This document shows, one piece after another, positions 35,816 to 45,537 of a stretch of DNA of 64,000 nucleotides. This DNA is from CAIYRG01 sp964494505 (GTDB lineage Bacteria > Pseudomonadota > Alphaproteobacteria > Micropepsales > Micropepsaceae), in the NCBI GenBank assembly GCA_964494505.1, contig CAZBRO010000010.1, forward strand, positions 1 to 64,000. Direction: 5' to 3'. The notes under the pieces are model-generated. The model was not told the origin of the DNA, made no database searches, and was given only the letters and a program-made list of their open reading frames with translations. Position 1 is the first letter of the stretch; every line of letters begins with the position of its first letter. The translations under genes and the position numbers were made by a program.

Positions 35816-38485
35816 TCAGCCTCGCAGCGCAGTCTTGCCCGTCTCCGTCGCTCTCGCCTCCAGCCAATGCCGAAGGGCGCTCACCGCAATCGCTGCCGAT
35901 TCGGTCAATTGCCCGAGCAGCCGGTCACGCGATTCGCGATCCCCGCTTCGGCAGGCCTGCTGCAGCTGGCGTGCAATCGTGCTGGTCTTCAATGCCGCGA
36001 CATTGCCCGCCGTGCTGACGAGATTGTGGGCGACACGCCCGATGGCCTCGTTATCGCCCGCCTCCCGGGCGTGGCCGAGTTCGGCGAGCTGAACCTCGAT
36101 GTCGGCAAAGAAGAGAGCGAGGAAGCTCTCCAAGCCCCCAGCCGGCAACGCCGAATCCAGGAGGCGGAGCTTGTCGAAATCGAGCGCCGAAGATGCGTCC
36201 TCGCCAGACGCTGCCGGCGCCGGAGCCTTCGTCTTCGATTTGGCCGCCACCTCGGAAAGCTTCAGCAGCAGCCGCTCGGGCTGAACCGGCTTTGCGATGT
36301 AATCGTTCATACCGGCGGCGAGATATTCTTCGCGCGCCCCCTCCATCGCGTGCGCGGTCATGGCGATGATCGGCACCCGGTTCTTGGGATGGGGCAAAGC
36401 CCGAATCTGCTTTGTGGCCTCCACGCCGTCGAGTTCCGGCATCTGCACATCCATCAGCACCACGTCGTAATCCGTTCGGCGTACGGCATCCACCGCCTGA
36501 TGGCCGTTCCATACGGGCTCGACTTCGTGGCCGGCCTTGCTCAGAACCATGATGGCGAATTGCTGGTTTATGCGATTGTCCTCGGCCAGGAGCACCAGCA
36601 GCGGACCGCTTTCGGTGTGCTGCGACATGGGTTTGTCGCGCTGCGTTTTTAGGGCAACGGGCGCGAATTGGCCGGCAGAATAGGGTTCGCAGACGCTGTA
36701 GAGCTTCATCAGGCAATCGGCGACGTCGCGCTGGCGGATGGGCTTGTCGAGAATCGCGTCCAGCATCGGGAGTGCGGATTTCCTCAAGCCTGCCGTCCCC
36801 GCCGACGACACGAGCACCAGCCTTGCGTCGGCGAGGTTTGGCGCCGATCGAATGCGTTTGGCCAGCCCCTCGCCGGCAAGTCCCGGCATCATCTGATCCA
36901 GGAATACCAGGTCATAGGGCTTGCCGCGGGACCAAGCGCGTTCCAGTTCGGCGAGTGCGGCAAAGCCGTCTTCGGCGCCCGCGACATTCATTCCGAAAGC
37001 CGCAAGCTGCCGCCCAAGAAGCTCGCGATTCATCTCCATGTCGTCGACGATCAGCACATTGAGATCACGGAGCTGGGCGGGAAGATTCCGGCTGTCCAGC
37101 ACGACGGCAGGCGAACGTTCCAGCGGAATCTCGAACCAGAATGTCGAACCCTTGCCGGCCTGGCTTTCGACGCCGATCCTGCCTCCCATCAGCTCGACGA
37201 GTTGCTTGGAAATCGCAAGACCCAGTCCGGTGCCGCCGAAACGGCGCGTCACCGAGGTATCGACCTGACTGAATTTCCGAAACAGGCGTTCGCGCATGTT
37301 CTCCGGCATTCCGATGCCGGTATCGGTGACCTCGAAACGCAGGCTCAGCGGGCCTTCTGTTGCCGCGCGCTCCGGCGTCGACAGGACCTGGAGCGAGACA
37401 CAGCCCTTTTCGGTGAACTTGATCGCGTTGCCGATGAGATTGAGCAATACCTGACGGATGCGCGTCGGATCGCCGCGAAATGCCCCGCGGATTGCCGGAT
37501 CGACGAACACGCCGAGGTCGATATCCTTCTCGCGCGCCTTACCCGACATCAACGCGATGGCGCCCTCGACCGTATTCACGAGATCAAAATCGATGTTCTC
37601 GACTTCCAGCTTGCCCGCCTCCAGCTTCGACACATCCAGGATGTCGTTCACCACGGTAAGCAGCGCCTCGCCCGATTCGAGCACGATCTCGGCGAATTTC
37701 CTCTGTTCCGCGTCGAGACTGGTATCGAGCAGAAGCGCGGTCATGCCGAGAATCCCGTTCATCGGGGTGCGGATCTCGTGGCTCATATTGGCGAGGAAAT
37801 CCGATTTGGCGCGATTTCCCGCCTCGGCCTGTTCCTTGGCGGCACGGAGGTCGGCTTCCATGGCTTCGCGCTGCCGGAGCTGCTTCACAAAGGCCCGGCC
37901 GAGCACGGTGATGATGAGCGTCAGCAGCAGCAGTCCCAAGGCTTCCGTGATGGTGCTCCGCGTCCAGTCTTCGGTCGCGGCTGCGTCCGTCTCCTCCGCC
38001 AGGACGTCGATGCCAGCGCGCGGTCTGGTGACAACCGCCACCAGGCGCTCGCCCACATGGCGATACGGAATAATGCCGGGATCTTCGCTGTCGTTCGCGA
38101 GTGTGTATTTGCGCAAAGTGAGCTTGACTTTGGCTCTGGGCTGAAGCGCCTTGTAGAAACGCGCCAAAGACGCCCGCCCTTCCGTGAACGCACCATCGGA
38201 CGGCGCTGTCGTGTCATCGGGAATTGCCACGCCGCGACGGGTCAGGGCCGCCGCGTAATTCGCATAAGTCTCCGCCACTCCGGCAAGATCGCGGCCCGCC
38301 TCTGTCAGGACGTCAGCGCGTTCGCTCAACGAGGACCAGATGAAGCCGATCCAGGTGAGCCCGATCAAGACGACGAGCGCAGCCGCAACGACGCTGCTCA
38401 GATCCCGTTTTTGCACGATGCGCGGCACAATTCGCGGCAGGGAGACGGAGGCGTCCCGGAGATTCATCGCGCAGAGGCCCTTCAT
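35816..38485 (-). CDS. Hybrid sensor kinase with two receivers and an Hpt domain
   Basis: The product has 889 residues. A first membrane segment (about 30-52) and a second (about 180-205) enclose a periplasmic sensor of about 130 residues without a recognisable name. Then come HisKA with His236 (NMSHEIRTPMNGILGM), a HATPase domain (NLIGNAIKFTEKG, GTGLGLAI), receiver 1 (LIVDDMEMNRE, VFLDQMMPG), receiver 2 (LLAEDNRINQQ, VLMDVQMPELDG) and an Hpt domain with His820 in VAHNLVSTAGN. This is a BarA-like phosphorelay protein, so a separate response regulator must receive the phosphate; the FixJ-like gene 61 bases downstream is the obvious candidate. It diverges from the tctC genes. Confidence 0.9.
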   Translation of the reverse strand: MKGLCAMNLRDASVSLPRIVPRIVQKRDLSSVVAAALVVLIGLTWIGFIWSSLSERADVLTEAGRDLAGVAETYANYAAALTRRGVAIPDDTTAPSDGAFTEGRASLARFYKALQPRAKVKLTLRKYTLANDSEDPGIIPYRHVGERLVAVVTRPRAGIDVLAEETDAAATEDWTRSTITEALGLLLLTLIITVLGRAFVKQLRQREAMEADLRAAKEQAEAGNRAKSDFLANMSHEIRTPMNGILGMTALLLDTSLDAEQRKFAEIVLESGEALLTVVNDILDVSKLEAGKLEVENIDFDLVNTVEGAIALMSGKAREKDIDLGVFVDPAIRGAFRGDPTRIRQVLLNLIGNAIKFTEKGCVSLQVLSTPERAATEGPLSLRFEVTDTGIGMPENMRERLFRKFSQVDTSVTRRFGGTGLGLAISKQLVELMGGRIGVESQAGKGSTFWFEIPLERSPAVVLDSRNLPAQLRDLNVLIVDDMEMNRELLGRQLAAFGMNVAGAEDGFAALAELERAWSRGKPYDLVFLDQMMPGLAGEGLAKRIRSAPNLADARLVLVSSAGTAGLRKSALPMLDAILDKPIRQRDVADCLMKLYSVCEPYSAGQFAPVALKTQRDKPMSQHTESGPLLVLLAEDNRINQQFAIMVLSKAGHEVEPVWNGHQAVDAVRRTDYDVVLMDVQMPELDGVEATKQIRALPHPKNRVPIIAMTAHAMEGAREEYLAAGMNDYIAKPVQPERLLLKLSEVAAKSKTKAPAPAASGEDASSALDFDKLRLLDSALPAGGLESFLALFFADIEVQLAELGHAREAGDNEAIGRVAHNLVSTAGNVAALKTSTIARQLQQACRSGDRESRDRLLGQLTESAAIAVSALRHWLEARATETGKTALRG

Positions 38486-38615
38486 TTTCCGAAAACCTGA
38501 GTCTTCCTTAAGTCGTTATCGCTAATGACCCGTAAAGGAGCCGCAGGCTTGCAGGATTCGAAGCGGGCGCCCTCCCCGCTAGGTTTGCGCCGCTTCCCGC
38601 GCTACGTTCGCGGCA

Positions 38616-39617
38616 ATGGCCGAAATTCCGCAGAAACCCACCCCCTTTGACCGCCGTATGTTCCTGCGGGCGGGCGTGGGCGCCTTCGTCCTGGCGCCGG
38701 GAGCGGTCCAGGCGGCTCAGCCGGGATTCCCCGCAAAACCCATACAATTCATTATTCCCTATGCGGCCGGCGGCGGTTTCGATGCCTATGTCCGCTTCAT
38801 CTCGCCGGTGCTGGAAACCACCCTTCCCCGCCGCGTCAGCGTGGTACCGATCAACGTGACAGCGGGAAGCGGCGCGCGCGGCATCACCCAGCTCTACCGC
38901 TCCAAGCCCGACGGCTACACCATCGGCATTTTCGACGTGCCCGGCATGTTCATCCAGCAGGCAGTCCAGGGGACGACGGCCTACGATCTGGCGCGCTTTG
39001 CCTGGATCGGCTGCATGGGCGAAGGCGAGCGCTATCTCGTGGGGGTGGGCGCGAATTCGCCTCTGAAGAGCTTTGCCGACCTGCAGGCCCTTTCGGCGAA
39101 ACGGCCGGTTAAGTTCGCGGTCACGGGACTGGAGGGCACGGCAACGGCAGCGGCCGTCATCGGCACCGAAGTGCTCGGGATCAGGCGGCAATTGATCACC
39201 GGCTATCGCGGCTCCTCCGATTACATCGTGGCCGCCATCCGGGGGGATTCGGACGCGGTCATTTCGGCCACCTCGACCATGATGAAGTTCGCCCGCGCCG
39301 GGCAACTCCGCATCCTCGCCTCCTTCGAGAGCCACGCCGGCCTTCCGGGCATTCCCGATGCGACCAGGCTCGGCAAGCCCGAACTCGATCAGATCACCGT
39401 CGAGCGCCCTGTGGCCGCCCCGCCCGGCACGCCGCCGGATATCCAGGCCATCCTTTCGGGCGCGCTGGCCAGGGCCATGGCCGATCCCAAAGTGGTCGCC
39501 TGGGCCAAGGAAAACGACATCGTGATGCGGTCCAAAACCCCGGAAGAAGCCGCCGCTTTGGTGGCGCGCCAGCGGGCCTTTTTCGAGCGCTGGAAGAAGC
39601 TACTGGTCGCCGGTTGA
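38616..39617 (+). CDS. tctC: Bug/TctC-family solute-binding protein, first copy
   Basis: The product has 333 residues with a twin-Arg-like export signal (FDRRMFLRAGVGAFVLAPGAVQA). The Bug fold is complete: KPIQFIIPYAAGGGFDAYVR, NVTAGSGARGITQLYRSKPDGYTIGI, FADLQALS, and the C-terminal WAKENDIVMRSKTPEEAAALV. These proteins feed carboxylates to the TctAB permease. Genes for tctA and tctB lie 4.4 kb downstream. It shares about half of its residues with the next tctC, so the pair arose by duplication. It diverges from the hybrid kinase across 130 bases. Confidence 0.9.
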   Translation: MAEIPQKPTPFDRRMFLRAGVGAFVLAPGAVQAAQPGFPAKPIQFIIPYAAGGGFDAYVRFISPVLETTLPRRVSVVPINVTAGSGARGITQLYRSKPDGYTIGIFDVPGMFIQQAVQGTTAYDLARFAWIGCMGEGERYLVGVGANSPLKSFADLQALSAKRPVKFAVTGLEGTATAAAVIGTEVLGIRRQLITGYRGSSDYIVAAIRGDSDAVISATSTMMKFARAGQLRILASFESHAGLPGIPDATRLGKPELDQITVERPVAAPPGTPPDIQAILSGALARAMADPKVVAWAKENDIVMRSKTPEEAAALVARQRAFFERWKKLLVAG

Positions 39618-39738
39618 CCCGTCTTTGCGGTTGCGCCACTAGTTGTGACGAATTCGAAATTCGCAGCATCTTGGAGCAATATCGAGGGCGATTTCGGATT
39701 CGTAGCCAATGCGGGCGGGCGGCATAGGAGACAAACCA

Positions 39739-40719
39739 ATGACCAAATTCACCCGGCGCGAGATCGTGGCTTCGGCGGCGTTGGCCGCACCGGCCCTGAT
39801 CCTTCCCCGCACCGTTCAGGCGGCCCCCGCTATCTTCCCGAACAAGAACATCCAGTTCGTGATCCCTTATGCGCCGGGCGGCGGTTTCGACGTCTATGTC
39901 CGCGTCATCGCGCCGGTAATGGAGAAATATCTCGCCAACAAGGTGAACATCGTCCCGATCAACGTAGCCTCGGGCGGCGGGTCGCGCGGCGTGGCTCAGC
40001 TCTACCGCTCCAAAGCGGACGGCTACACCATCGGCATCCTGAACATTCCGGGCATGTTCATTCTGCAGCAGCAGCAGGGAGCAGGCGCCTACGATCTCTC
40101 CAAATTCTCCTGGATCGGCGCTATGGGCGAAGGCGAGCGCTACGTCATCTGCGTGGGCGCGAAATCGCCGCTGAAGACGTTCGCCGATTTGAAAGCGCTG
40201 TCGGCGATGCGCCCGATCAAATTGTCGGTCACGGGACCCGAAGGCACCGCCTATGCGGCGACAATGATCGGCACGCAATTGCTGGGGCTGAAGACGCAAC
40301 TCATCACCGGCTACAAGGGTTCGGCCGATTATGTGGTCGCGGCCATCCGGGGCGATTCCGACGGCGTGATCGCGGCCATTCCGACGGCACTGCGCTTCGT
40401 GCGCGGCGGCCAGACTCGCGTGCTCGCGACGTTCGAGGCGAAGTCCAGCTTCCCCGGCGTACCGGATGCGACCGCGCTCGGCCAGCCCGATCTCGACAAC
40501 ATCAGCGTGGAACGCGTGGTGGCCGGTCCCCCGGGGATGCCGGCCGACATCCAGAACGCGCTGTCGGCAGCGCTTGCCAAGGCGCTTGCCGATCCCATCG
40601 TCATCAAATGGGCCAAGGAAAACGACCTCCTCATGCGGTCCAGAACGCCGCAGGACACCGCGAAACTGGTGGCCGAACAGCGCGTCTTCTTCGACAAGTG
40701 GAAGAAATATCTGGGTTGA
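39739..40719 (+). CDS. tctC: Bug/TctC-family solute-binding protein, second copy
   Basis: ATG 39739 is supported by AGGAG eight bases upstream and gives 326 residues. A twin-Arg-like signal (FTRREIVASAALAAPALILP) precedes the mature part: KNIQFVIPYAPGGGFDVYVR, GVAQLYRSKADGYTIGILN, KTFADLKALSAMRPIK, and the closing WAKENDLLMRSRTPQD. The C-terminus is WKKYLG. It lies 121 bases after the first copy with the same orientation. Two binding proteins may let one TctAB permease take up two related carboxylates. Confidence 0.9.
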   Translation: MTKFTRREIVASAALAAPALILPRTVQAAPAIFPNKNIQFVIPYAPGGGFDVYVRVIAPVMEKYLANKVNIVPINVASGGGSRGVAQLYRSKADGYTIGILNIPGMFILQQQQGAGAYDLSKFSWIGAMGEGERYVICVGAKSPLKTFADLKALSAMRPIKLSVTGPEGTAYAATMIGTQLLGLKTQLITGYKGSADYVVAAIRGDSDGVIAAIPTALRFVRGGQTRVLATFEAKSSFPGVPDATALGQPDLDNISVERVVAGPPGMPADIQNALSAALAKALADPIVIKWAKENDLLMRSRTPQDTAKLVAEQRVFFDKWKKYLG

Positions 40720-40933
40720 TCGGCTGAGCGGCGGGCCGCCCCGGACCAGCACGCCTGACCGGTGGATCACCGGCGATGCTTGCAGCCCCCGCATGCTCTG
40801 GAGAACGTGGGACGCATCAGTGCCGATGCCCGTGGTCGCGGTTGGAGCCGGATACCGTCGGCTTCCAAAAACACACGCAGAGGGTGTAGCTTAAAGCCAA
40901 AGCTTCCGGCGGAAATAACAGGGGAGGAGCGCA

Positions 40934-41866
40934 ATGGATTTACAGCGGCGGAATTTCCCTTTGCTACTCACGCTTGCTGCGGCGGCCGTGGCGCCCGCCT
41001 TCGGGCAACCGGAGAAGCCCGCGGTTGGGCGCGCCATCGGCGCAAGCGAAAGCGCTGAATCCCTCCCGGATTTCTCGGGCATCTGGGTGCATGCAAATCC
41101 CGGGTTCGAGCCGCTGCCATCCGGTCCCACGGCGCTGGTCAACCGGGCGCGCCGCGCCAACGGCACCGGGGACATCCTCAGGCTTGCCGGCGATTACACC
41201 AATCCCATTCTGAAGCCGGAAGCGGCCGAGGTGGTGAAAAAGCATGCTCAACTTGGCATGAATGGCATAGGCGATCCGAACCCGCGCAACCAATGCCGGC
41301 CCGAAGGTCCGCCTTTCGTATTTACCAATGGCCCGACGCAGCTTCTGCAGGCGCCGGACGAGGTCATCATCCTTTATGGCTACAATCATCAGGTCCGCCA
41401 TGTGCGGATGAACCAGCAGCATCCGGCAAAGGTGATACCGTCCTGGTACGGCGATTCCGTGGGCCATTATGAGGGCGACACGCTGGTCGTCGATACCGTG
41501 GGCACCAAGGTCGGGCCGTATTCCATGGTGGACTGGTACGGCTCGCCGCACACCCAGGCGCTGCACGTGGTCGAACGATACAGGATGCTCGATTACGCCG
41601 CCGCCAAGGAGGGATTCGAGCGAGACGCGAAGGAACACAACGTCGCCCCGGGAATGCCGGACCCGAACTCTCGGGGGAAGTACCTTCAGCTCCAATTCAC
41701 GGTCCAGGATAACAGCGTCTTCACGACGCCGTGGACCGCAACCATGACTTATAGAAGTGGTGGAGATGGCCCCGCCGACTGGGTGGAACTGACTTGCGCC
41801 GAAAACATCAAGTGGTACCCGGGAAGGGACTCCGATGTGCCCCGGGCGGCCAGGCCGGATTTCTGA
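40934..41866 (+). CDS. Secreted PDLSGxW/PDF-terminus family protein, copy 2
   Basis: The product has 310 residues. GGGAGGAG before ATG 40934 fixes the start. A signal peptide runs to about residue 25. The mature protein has the family pattern: PDFSGIWVHANPGFEPL, HVRMNQQHPAKV, YGDSVGHYEGDTLVVDTVG, LHVVERYRMLDYAAAKEG, LQLQFTVQDNSVFTTPW, and the end AARPDF. It is closest to copy 4, which has the same layout of 30-residue blocks. Between them lies copy 3 on the other strand. No reaction can be inferred. Position between tctC and tctA hints at a periplasmic role linked to carboxylate uptake. Confidence 0.75.
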   Translation: MDLQRRNFPLLLTLAAAAVAPAFGQPEKPAVGRAIGASESAESLPDFSGIWVHANPGFEPLPSGPTALVNRARRANGTGDILRLAGDYTNPILKPEAAEVVKKHAQLGMNGIGDPNPRNQCRPEGPPFVFTNGPTQLLQAPDEVIILYGYNHQVRHVRMNQQHPAKVIPSWYGDSVGHYEGDTLVVDTVGTKVGPYSMVDWYGSPHTQALHVVERYRMLDYAAAKEGFERDAKEHNVAPGMPDPNSRGKYLQLQFTVQDNSVFTTPWTATMTYRSGGDGPADWVELTCAENIKWYPGRDSDVPRAARPDF

Positions 41867-41951
41867 TCTGCGGGAATGCAGCCATTCGGGAAGAAGCGGA
41901 TGCGCGGGGCGAGCCTGCGGGCGGCTTCCCTGAGTACACGGCTTCCATGCC

Positions 41952-42797
41952 TCAAAAGTCCGGCTTCTCCGCCACCGGCGTGTGGTAGTCGATGCCGAAC
42001 GGGTTCAAATTGTTCTCGGAGCAATTGTCCTCCGCGAAGGTCCGGTTCACGCGATCGTACTGGCGCAGCGCCTGCCAGGGCTGGTTGAACGTGTCCGGGT
42101 CGTCGATCATCAGCAAGATCTCCAGCTTGGCGCCGTTCTCGATCAGCCGCCAGCGTTCCGTAACGTGCAGCTTGCCGGTATGGGGCGTGCGATAATTGTC
42201 GAGGAACGTCTTGTCGTTGAGGCCGATGGTATCGACGACGAGCGTATCGCCCTCGTAATGGCCGACCGATTCTCCGTACCAGGAGGGTTTCGGGTTGGCG
42301 GAATGAGACGCATCGAGCCGGATATGGCGCGTTTCGGAATTTCCGGAGAAGATCATCGTGACCTCCCTGGGCGATTGCAGGATGGACAAAGCGCCGCCGA
42401 GCAGCACGTCGAAGCCCGGAACGCCGGCACCCTGGCACGAGGACCGCGCGGTGAAGGCGAATTTTCCTTTCAGCACTTCCTCGTTGTCCTTCTTCATCAC
42501 GTCTTTCGCCCATTGCTTCAGATTGGGGTTGCCGATGTCCGAAATGCGCTGGGTCGGCTGCTTTCCCGGGGTACCGTTGGGGATGTAGGGATAGGCCGGA
42601 TCCTGCCCGACCGGCATTGGCGAGCCCGGAACCGGAAGGAATGCGCCGATGCCGATACCGACCCAGGCCGTCTGGGCGGTGGGGGAAAAATCGGGCGGCG
42701 CGCTCGCGGCAAACCCCTGTTGCGCCGCCGCCGTACCGGCCAAGCCTGCCAAGAGTCCCAGCGAGATTATCCGCCGTATCCCGTGCGATTTGCGCAT
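41952..42797 (-). CDS. Secreted PDLSGxW/PDF-terminus family protein, divergent copy 3
   Basis: ATG 42797 is supported by AGGAGGAAACG and gives 281 residues with a signal peptide ending TAAAQQ. It lacks the PDLSGxW start but keeps PSWYGESVGHYEGDTLVVDT, LHVTERWRLIENG, the NQPWQA strand and the final EKPDF. It also has a Cys pair spread over the sequence. It is thus the most divergent of the four. It is encoded opposite to copies 2 and 4, which flank it. Function unknown. Confidence 0.72.
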   Translation of the reverse strand: MRKSHGIRRIISLGLLAGLAGTAAAQQGFAASAPPDFSPTAQTAWVGIGIGAFLPVPGSPMPVGQDPAYPYIPNGTPGKQPTQRISDIGNPNLKQWAKDVMKKDNEEVLKGKFAFTARSSCQGAGVPGFDVLLGGALSILQSPREVTMIFSGNSETRHIRLDASHSANPKPSWYGESVGHYEGDTLVVDTIGLNDKTFLDNYRTPHTGKLHVTERWRLIENGAKLEILLMIDDPDTFNQPWQALRQYDRVNRTFAEDNCSENNLNPFGIDYHTPVAEKPDF

Positions 42798-42970
42798 CGT
42801 TTCCTCCTCGACCGCGGGAAGCATACTCGTAGGGATATGCCTCCGCCAACGGGGACGCGTGCGTCATGCACCCGCTACCGGTCGTAGTCCGCTCGCCCGC
42901 ATCGGACCTCCCATTCAAGCACCCCAGCAAAAGGAGTAGCGTTCCAAGGAATCGTGAAACGGGGGGACGT

Positions 42971-43885
42971 ATGAATTTGCGGCGGTGGGAATTTCTCTGC
43001 CTGCTGACATTGGCGGCTGCAGCGGCGCCGGGCTGGGGAGAGGCGGCAGCGCCGGCCGGCGGCGGCACGAACGTCAACGCAGCCATCCCGAATTTGTCCG
43101 GCGTATGGGCCCACACGTCCATCACCGGCTTCGAGCCCCTCGCCTCAGGCCCGACCTCGCTCCGAAACCTGTCGCGGCGCGGCATCACGAGCGACAATCG
43201 CCGGCTTGTCGGCGACTACAGGAACCCCATCCTGAAGCCGGAGGCGGCGGAAATCGTGAGGAAGCATGGCGAAATGTCGTTAACCGGTACGGGATATCCG
43301 ACACCGCGCAACCAGTGCTGGCCCGGAGGCATCCCGTTCGTTTTTACGACCACTGCAATTCAGGTCCTGCAGCAACCGGGCGAGATCACCTTCCTCTATT
43401 ACGAAGATCACGAGGTGCGCCATGTGCGGATGAACCAGGGGCATCCGGCAAAAGTGACGCCGTCCTGGTATGGGGATTCCGTCGGTCATTTCGAAGGCGA
43501 CACGCTGGTGGTCGACACGGTGGGTATCAAGGTCGGACCTTATGCCATGCTCGACTGGTACGGCACACCGCACAGCCCTGCGCTGCACGTGGTCGAGCGG
43601 TATCGGTTGCTTGATTACGACGCCGCGAAAGAAGGATTGGAACGAGACGCCAAAGAGAATTTTCAAGTGCAGCTGGATACAATCGATCCTGACTATAAGG
43701 GCAAGCACCTGCAGCTCCAGTTCACGGTCGAGGATGAAGGCGTCTTCACGACGCCCTGGTCCGCGACGATGACGTACCGTCCTCAGGTGACGGAATGGGA
43801 GGAAAGCATCTGCGCCGAAAACCCGAAAAAATACGGCACGGAAAAGGACGTGGCGGTCCCGGTTGCGGCCAAACCGGATTTCTGA
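42971..43885 (+). CDS. Secreted PDLSGxW/PDF-terminus family protein, copy 4
   Basis: ATG 42971 gives 304 residues; GGGGGGA lies just upstream. A signal peptide (FLCLLTLAAAAAPGWGEA) is followed by PNLSGVWAHTSITGFEPL and the blocks HVRMNQGHPAKVTPSWYGDS, VGHFEGDTLVVDTVGIKVG, LHVVERYRLLDYDAAKEG, LQLQFTVEDEGVFTTPW, with the end AAKPDF. Over these blocks it is nearly identical to copy 2, so the two are recent duplicates. It lies 132 bases before tctA. Confidence 0.75.
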   Translation: MNLRRWEFLCLLTLAAAAAPGWGEAAAPAGGGTNVNAAIPNLSGVWAHTSITGFEPLASGPTSLRNLSRRGITSDNRRLVGDYRNPILKPEAAEIVRKHGEMSLTGTGYPTPRNQCWPGGIPFVFTTTAIQVLQQPGEITFLYYEDHEVRHVRMNQGHPAKVTPSWYGDSVGHFEGDTLVVDTVGIKVGPYAMLDWYGTPHSPALHVVERYRLLDYDAAKEGLERDAKENFQVQLDTIDPDYKGKHLQLQFTVEDEGVFTTPWSATMTYRPQVTEWEESICAENPKKYGTEKDVAVPVAAKPDF

Positions 43886-43917
43886 GAGTTGGCATGCCGG
43901 GAGCGCCTCAAAATACC

Positions 43918-43944
43918 TGGAAGAAATATCTGACAGCCCGTTGA
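43918..43944 (+). pseudogene. Possible remnant of the 3' end of a third tctC
   Basis: TGGAAGAAATATCTG (43918-43932) is identical to the last codons of the second tctC (WKKYL), and this frame then reads TAR and stops at 43944. It lies directly before tctA, where a tctC gene is commonly found. The match is only 15 bases, so coincidence is possible. Beyond it, GCTTACCCCCTCACCAGCGGGGGC contains a small hairpin. Confidence 0.3.
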
Positions 43945-44017
43945 CCGGTCCGCCGCGCCTCACTAACGCTTACCCCCTCACCAGCGGGGGCTTGGCGCCC
44001 TTCGGGGACGGTTGTGT

Positions 44018-45535
44018 ATGCTTCAGATGTGGCTTGGCGGCATTGAGGGCCTGCTTCAGCTGAGAGAGCTGGGGTTCCTGTGCCTCGGCATGCTGATTGG
44101 CCTGTTCTTCGGCGCCATTCCGGGGCTTGGCGGGGCGGCGGCGCTGGCGCTGCTGATGCCGCTGACCTATGGGCTGGAGCCGTTCACGGCGCTGGCGCTG
44201 TCGGGCGGCGTCATGGGCGGCGTGCCGATGGGGGGCTCCATCACGGCGATTTTATTGAACACACCGGGCTCGGCGCCGAATGCGGCCACCGCCATCGACG
44301 GCTATCCGCTGGCGCAACAGGGCAAGGCCGGCCTCGCCATCGGTGCGGCCGCGAGCGCGAACGCCATCGGCGGCATCATCGGCACGGTATCGGTGCTGGC
44401 GATCCTGCCCATCGCCAAGGACATCGTGCTCCTGTTCGGCCCGCCGGAGTTTTTCCTGCTGGCGATCCTGGGTCTGGTCATCGTGTCGACCACGAGCCGC
44501 GGCAAATTGCTCCGTGGACTGATCACCGGCGCGTTCGGGCTGATGGTCGCCTTCATCGGCTATAACGACGTCTCGGGCGGCGAGCGCTTTACCTATGGGA
44601 TCGAATATCTCTGGGACGGTGTGCATCTGGTGCCGGCCCTCATCGGCCTCTTCGCCGTGGCCGAGATGATCAACCTCTACGTCAAGGGCGGCTCGGTCTC
44701 GAACAACGCGTCGTCGGTCAAGATCACCAGCATGACGGGCGGTTTGCTGGAGACCTTCAAACATTGGCCGACAGTGATCCGCGGCTCCCTGATCGGCACC
44801 ATCGTGGGCGCGGTGCCGGGTGTGGGCGGCGTGGTCGCCTCGTTCCTCTCCTACAGCATGACCGTGCAGGCGGCCAAGGAGAGCGAGAAAGACAGCTTCG
44901 GCAAAGGCAACATCAAGGGCGTGATCGCGCCCGAAGCCGCCATCAACGCCAAGGATTGCAGCGCGCTGATCCCGACCCTCGCCTTCGGGATTCCGGGCGG
45001 TGTCGAGATGGCCGTGTTCATGGGCATCCTGATTGTGCACGGGATGCAGCCGGGGCCGCTGATGCTGGTCGATCATCAGGTCGAGATTTATGGCCTCATC
45101 TGGGCGCTGACCGCGTCATGCGTGCTGGCCTCGTTCGTGGGCCTGCTTCTGGTGAGGCCGCTGTCGCGAGTGACGCTGCTGGATTCCCAGATATTGGTGC
45201 CGCTTGTGCTGTGCGTCGCCTTTGCCGGCTCCTATGCGATCGACATGACCATCGAGAACGTCATCATCACTGCGATTTTCGGCGTCATCGGCTATCTGAT
45301 GATCCGCTTCGATTATCCGCGGCTGACCATCGTGATCGCGCTGGTGCTGGGAGCGGCGGCCGAGCGCAATTTCCACCAGTCCATGCTGATGAGCGACAAT
45401 CGCTGGTCGGTCTATGTGAGCCGGCCGATCTGCGCGCTTCTGCTTGCGGGGATCGTGGTTCTGCTTGCGCTTCCGCTTGTACGCGGGGTGTCCCAGCAGA
45501 TTGCGGGCCCCAAGCCCTCGGCGGAAAGAGGCTGA
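44018..45535 (+). CDS. tctA: TctA-family large permease subunit
   Basis: ATG 44018 gives 505 residues; TTG 44012 would add two. Ten to twelve hydrophobic segments are visible, with the family motifs GLFFGAIPGLGGAAALALLM, GGVPMGGSITAILLNTPGSA and the second repeat TIVGAVPGVGGVVASF and IPTLAFGIPGG. TctA is the main channel of the tripartite tricarboxylate transporters, driven by ion gradients. It is followed after two bases by tctB and then eutA, which form one operon. The binding proteins are the two tctC genes upstream. Confidence 0.95.
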   Translation: MLQMWLGGIEGLLQLRELGFLCLGMLIGLFFGAIPGLGGAAALALLMPLTYGLEPFTALALSGGVMGGVPMGGSITAILLNTPGSAPNAATAIDGYPLAQQGKAGLAIGAAASANAIGGIIGTVSVLAILPIAKDIVLLFGPPEFFLLAILGLVIVSTTSRGKLLRGLITGAFGLMVAFIGYNDVSGGERFTYGIEYLWDGVHLVPALIGLFAVAEMINLYVKGGSVSNNASSVKITSMTGGLLETFKHWPTVIRGSLIGTIVGAVPGVGGVVASFLSYSMTVQAAKESEKDSFGKGNIKGVIAPEAAINAKDCSALIPTLAFGIPGGVEMAVFMGILIVHGMQPGPLMLVDHQVEIYGLIWALTASCVLASFVGLLLVRPLSRVTLLDSQILVPLVLCVAFAGSYAIDMTIENVIITAIFGVIGYLMIRFDYPRLTIVIALVLGAAAERNFHQSMLMSDNRWSVYVSRPICALLLAGIVVLLALPLVRGVSQQIAGPKPSAERG

Positions 45536-45537
45536 GT

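Noticed and set aside
36668..38500. Plus-strand open frame of about 610 codons
   Set aside because: It is antisense to the hybrid kinase with complete kinase, receiver and Hpt motifs.
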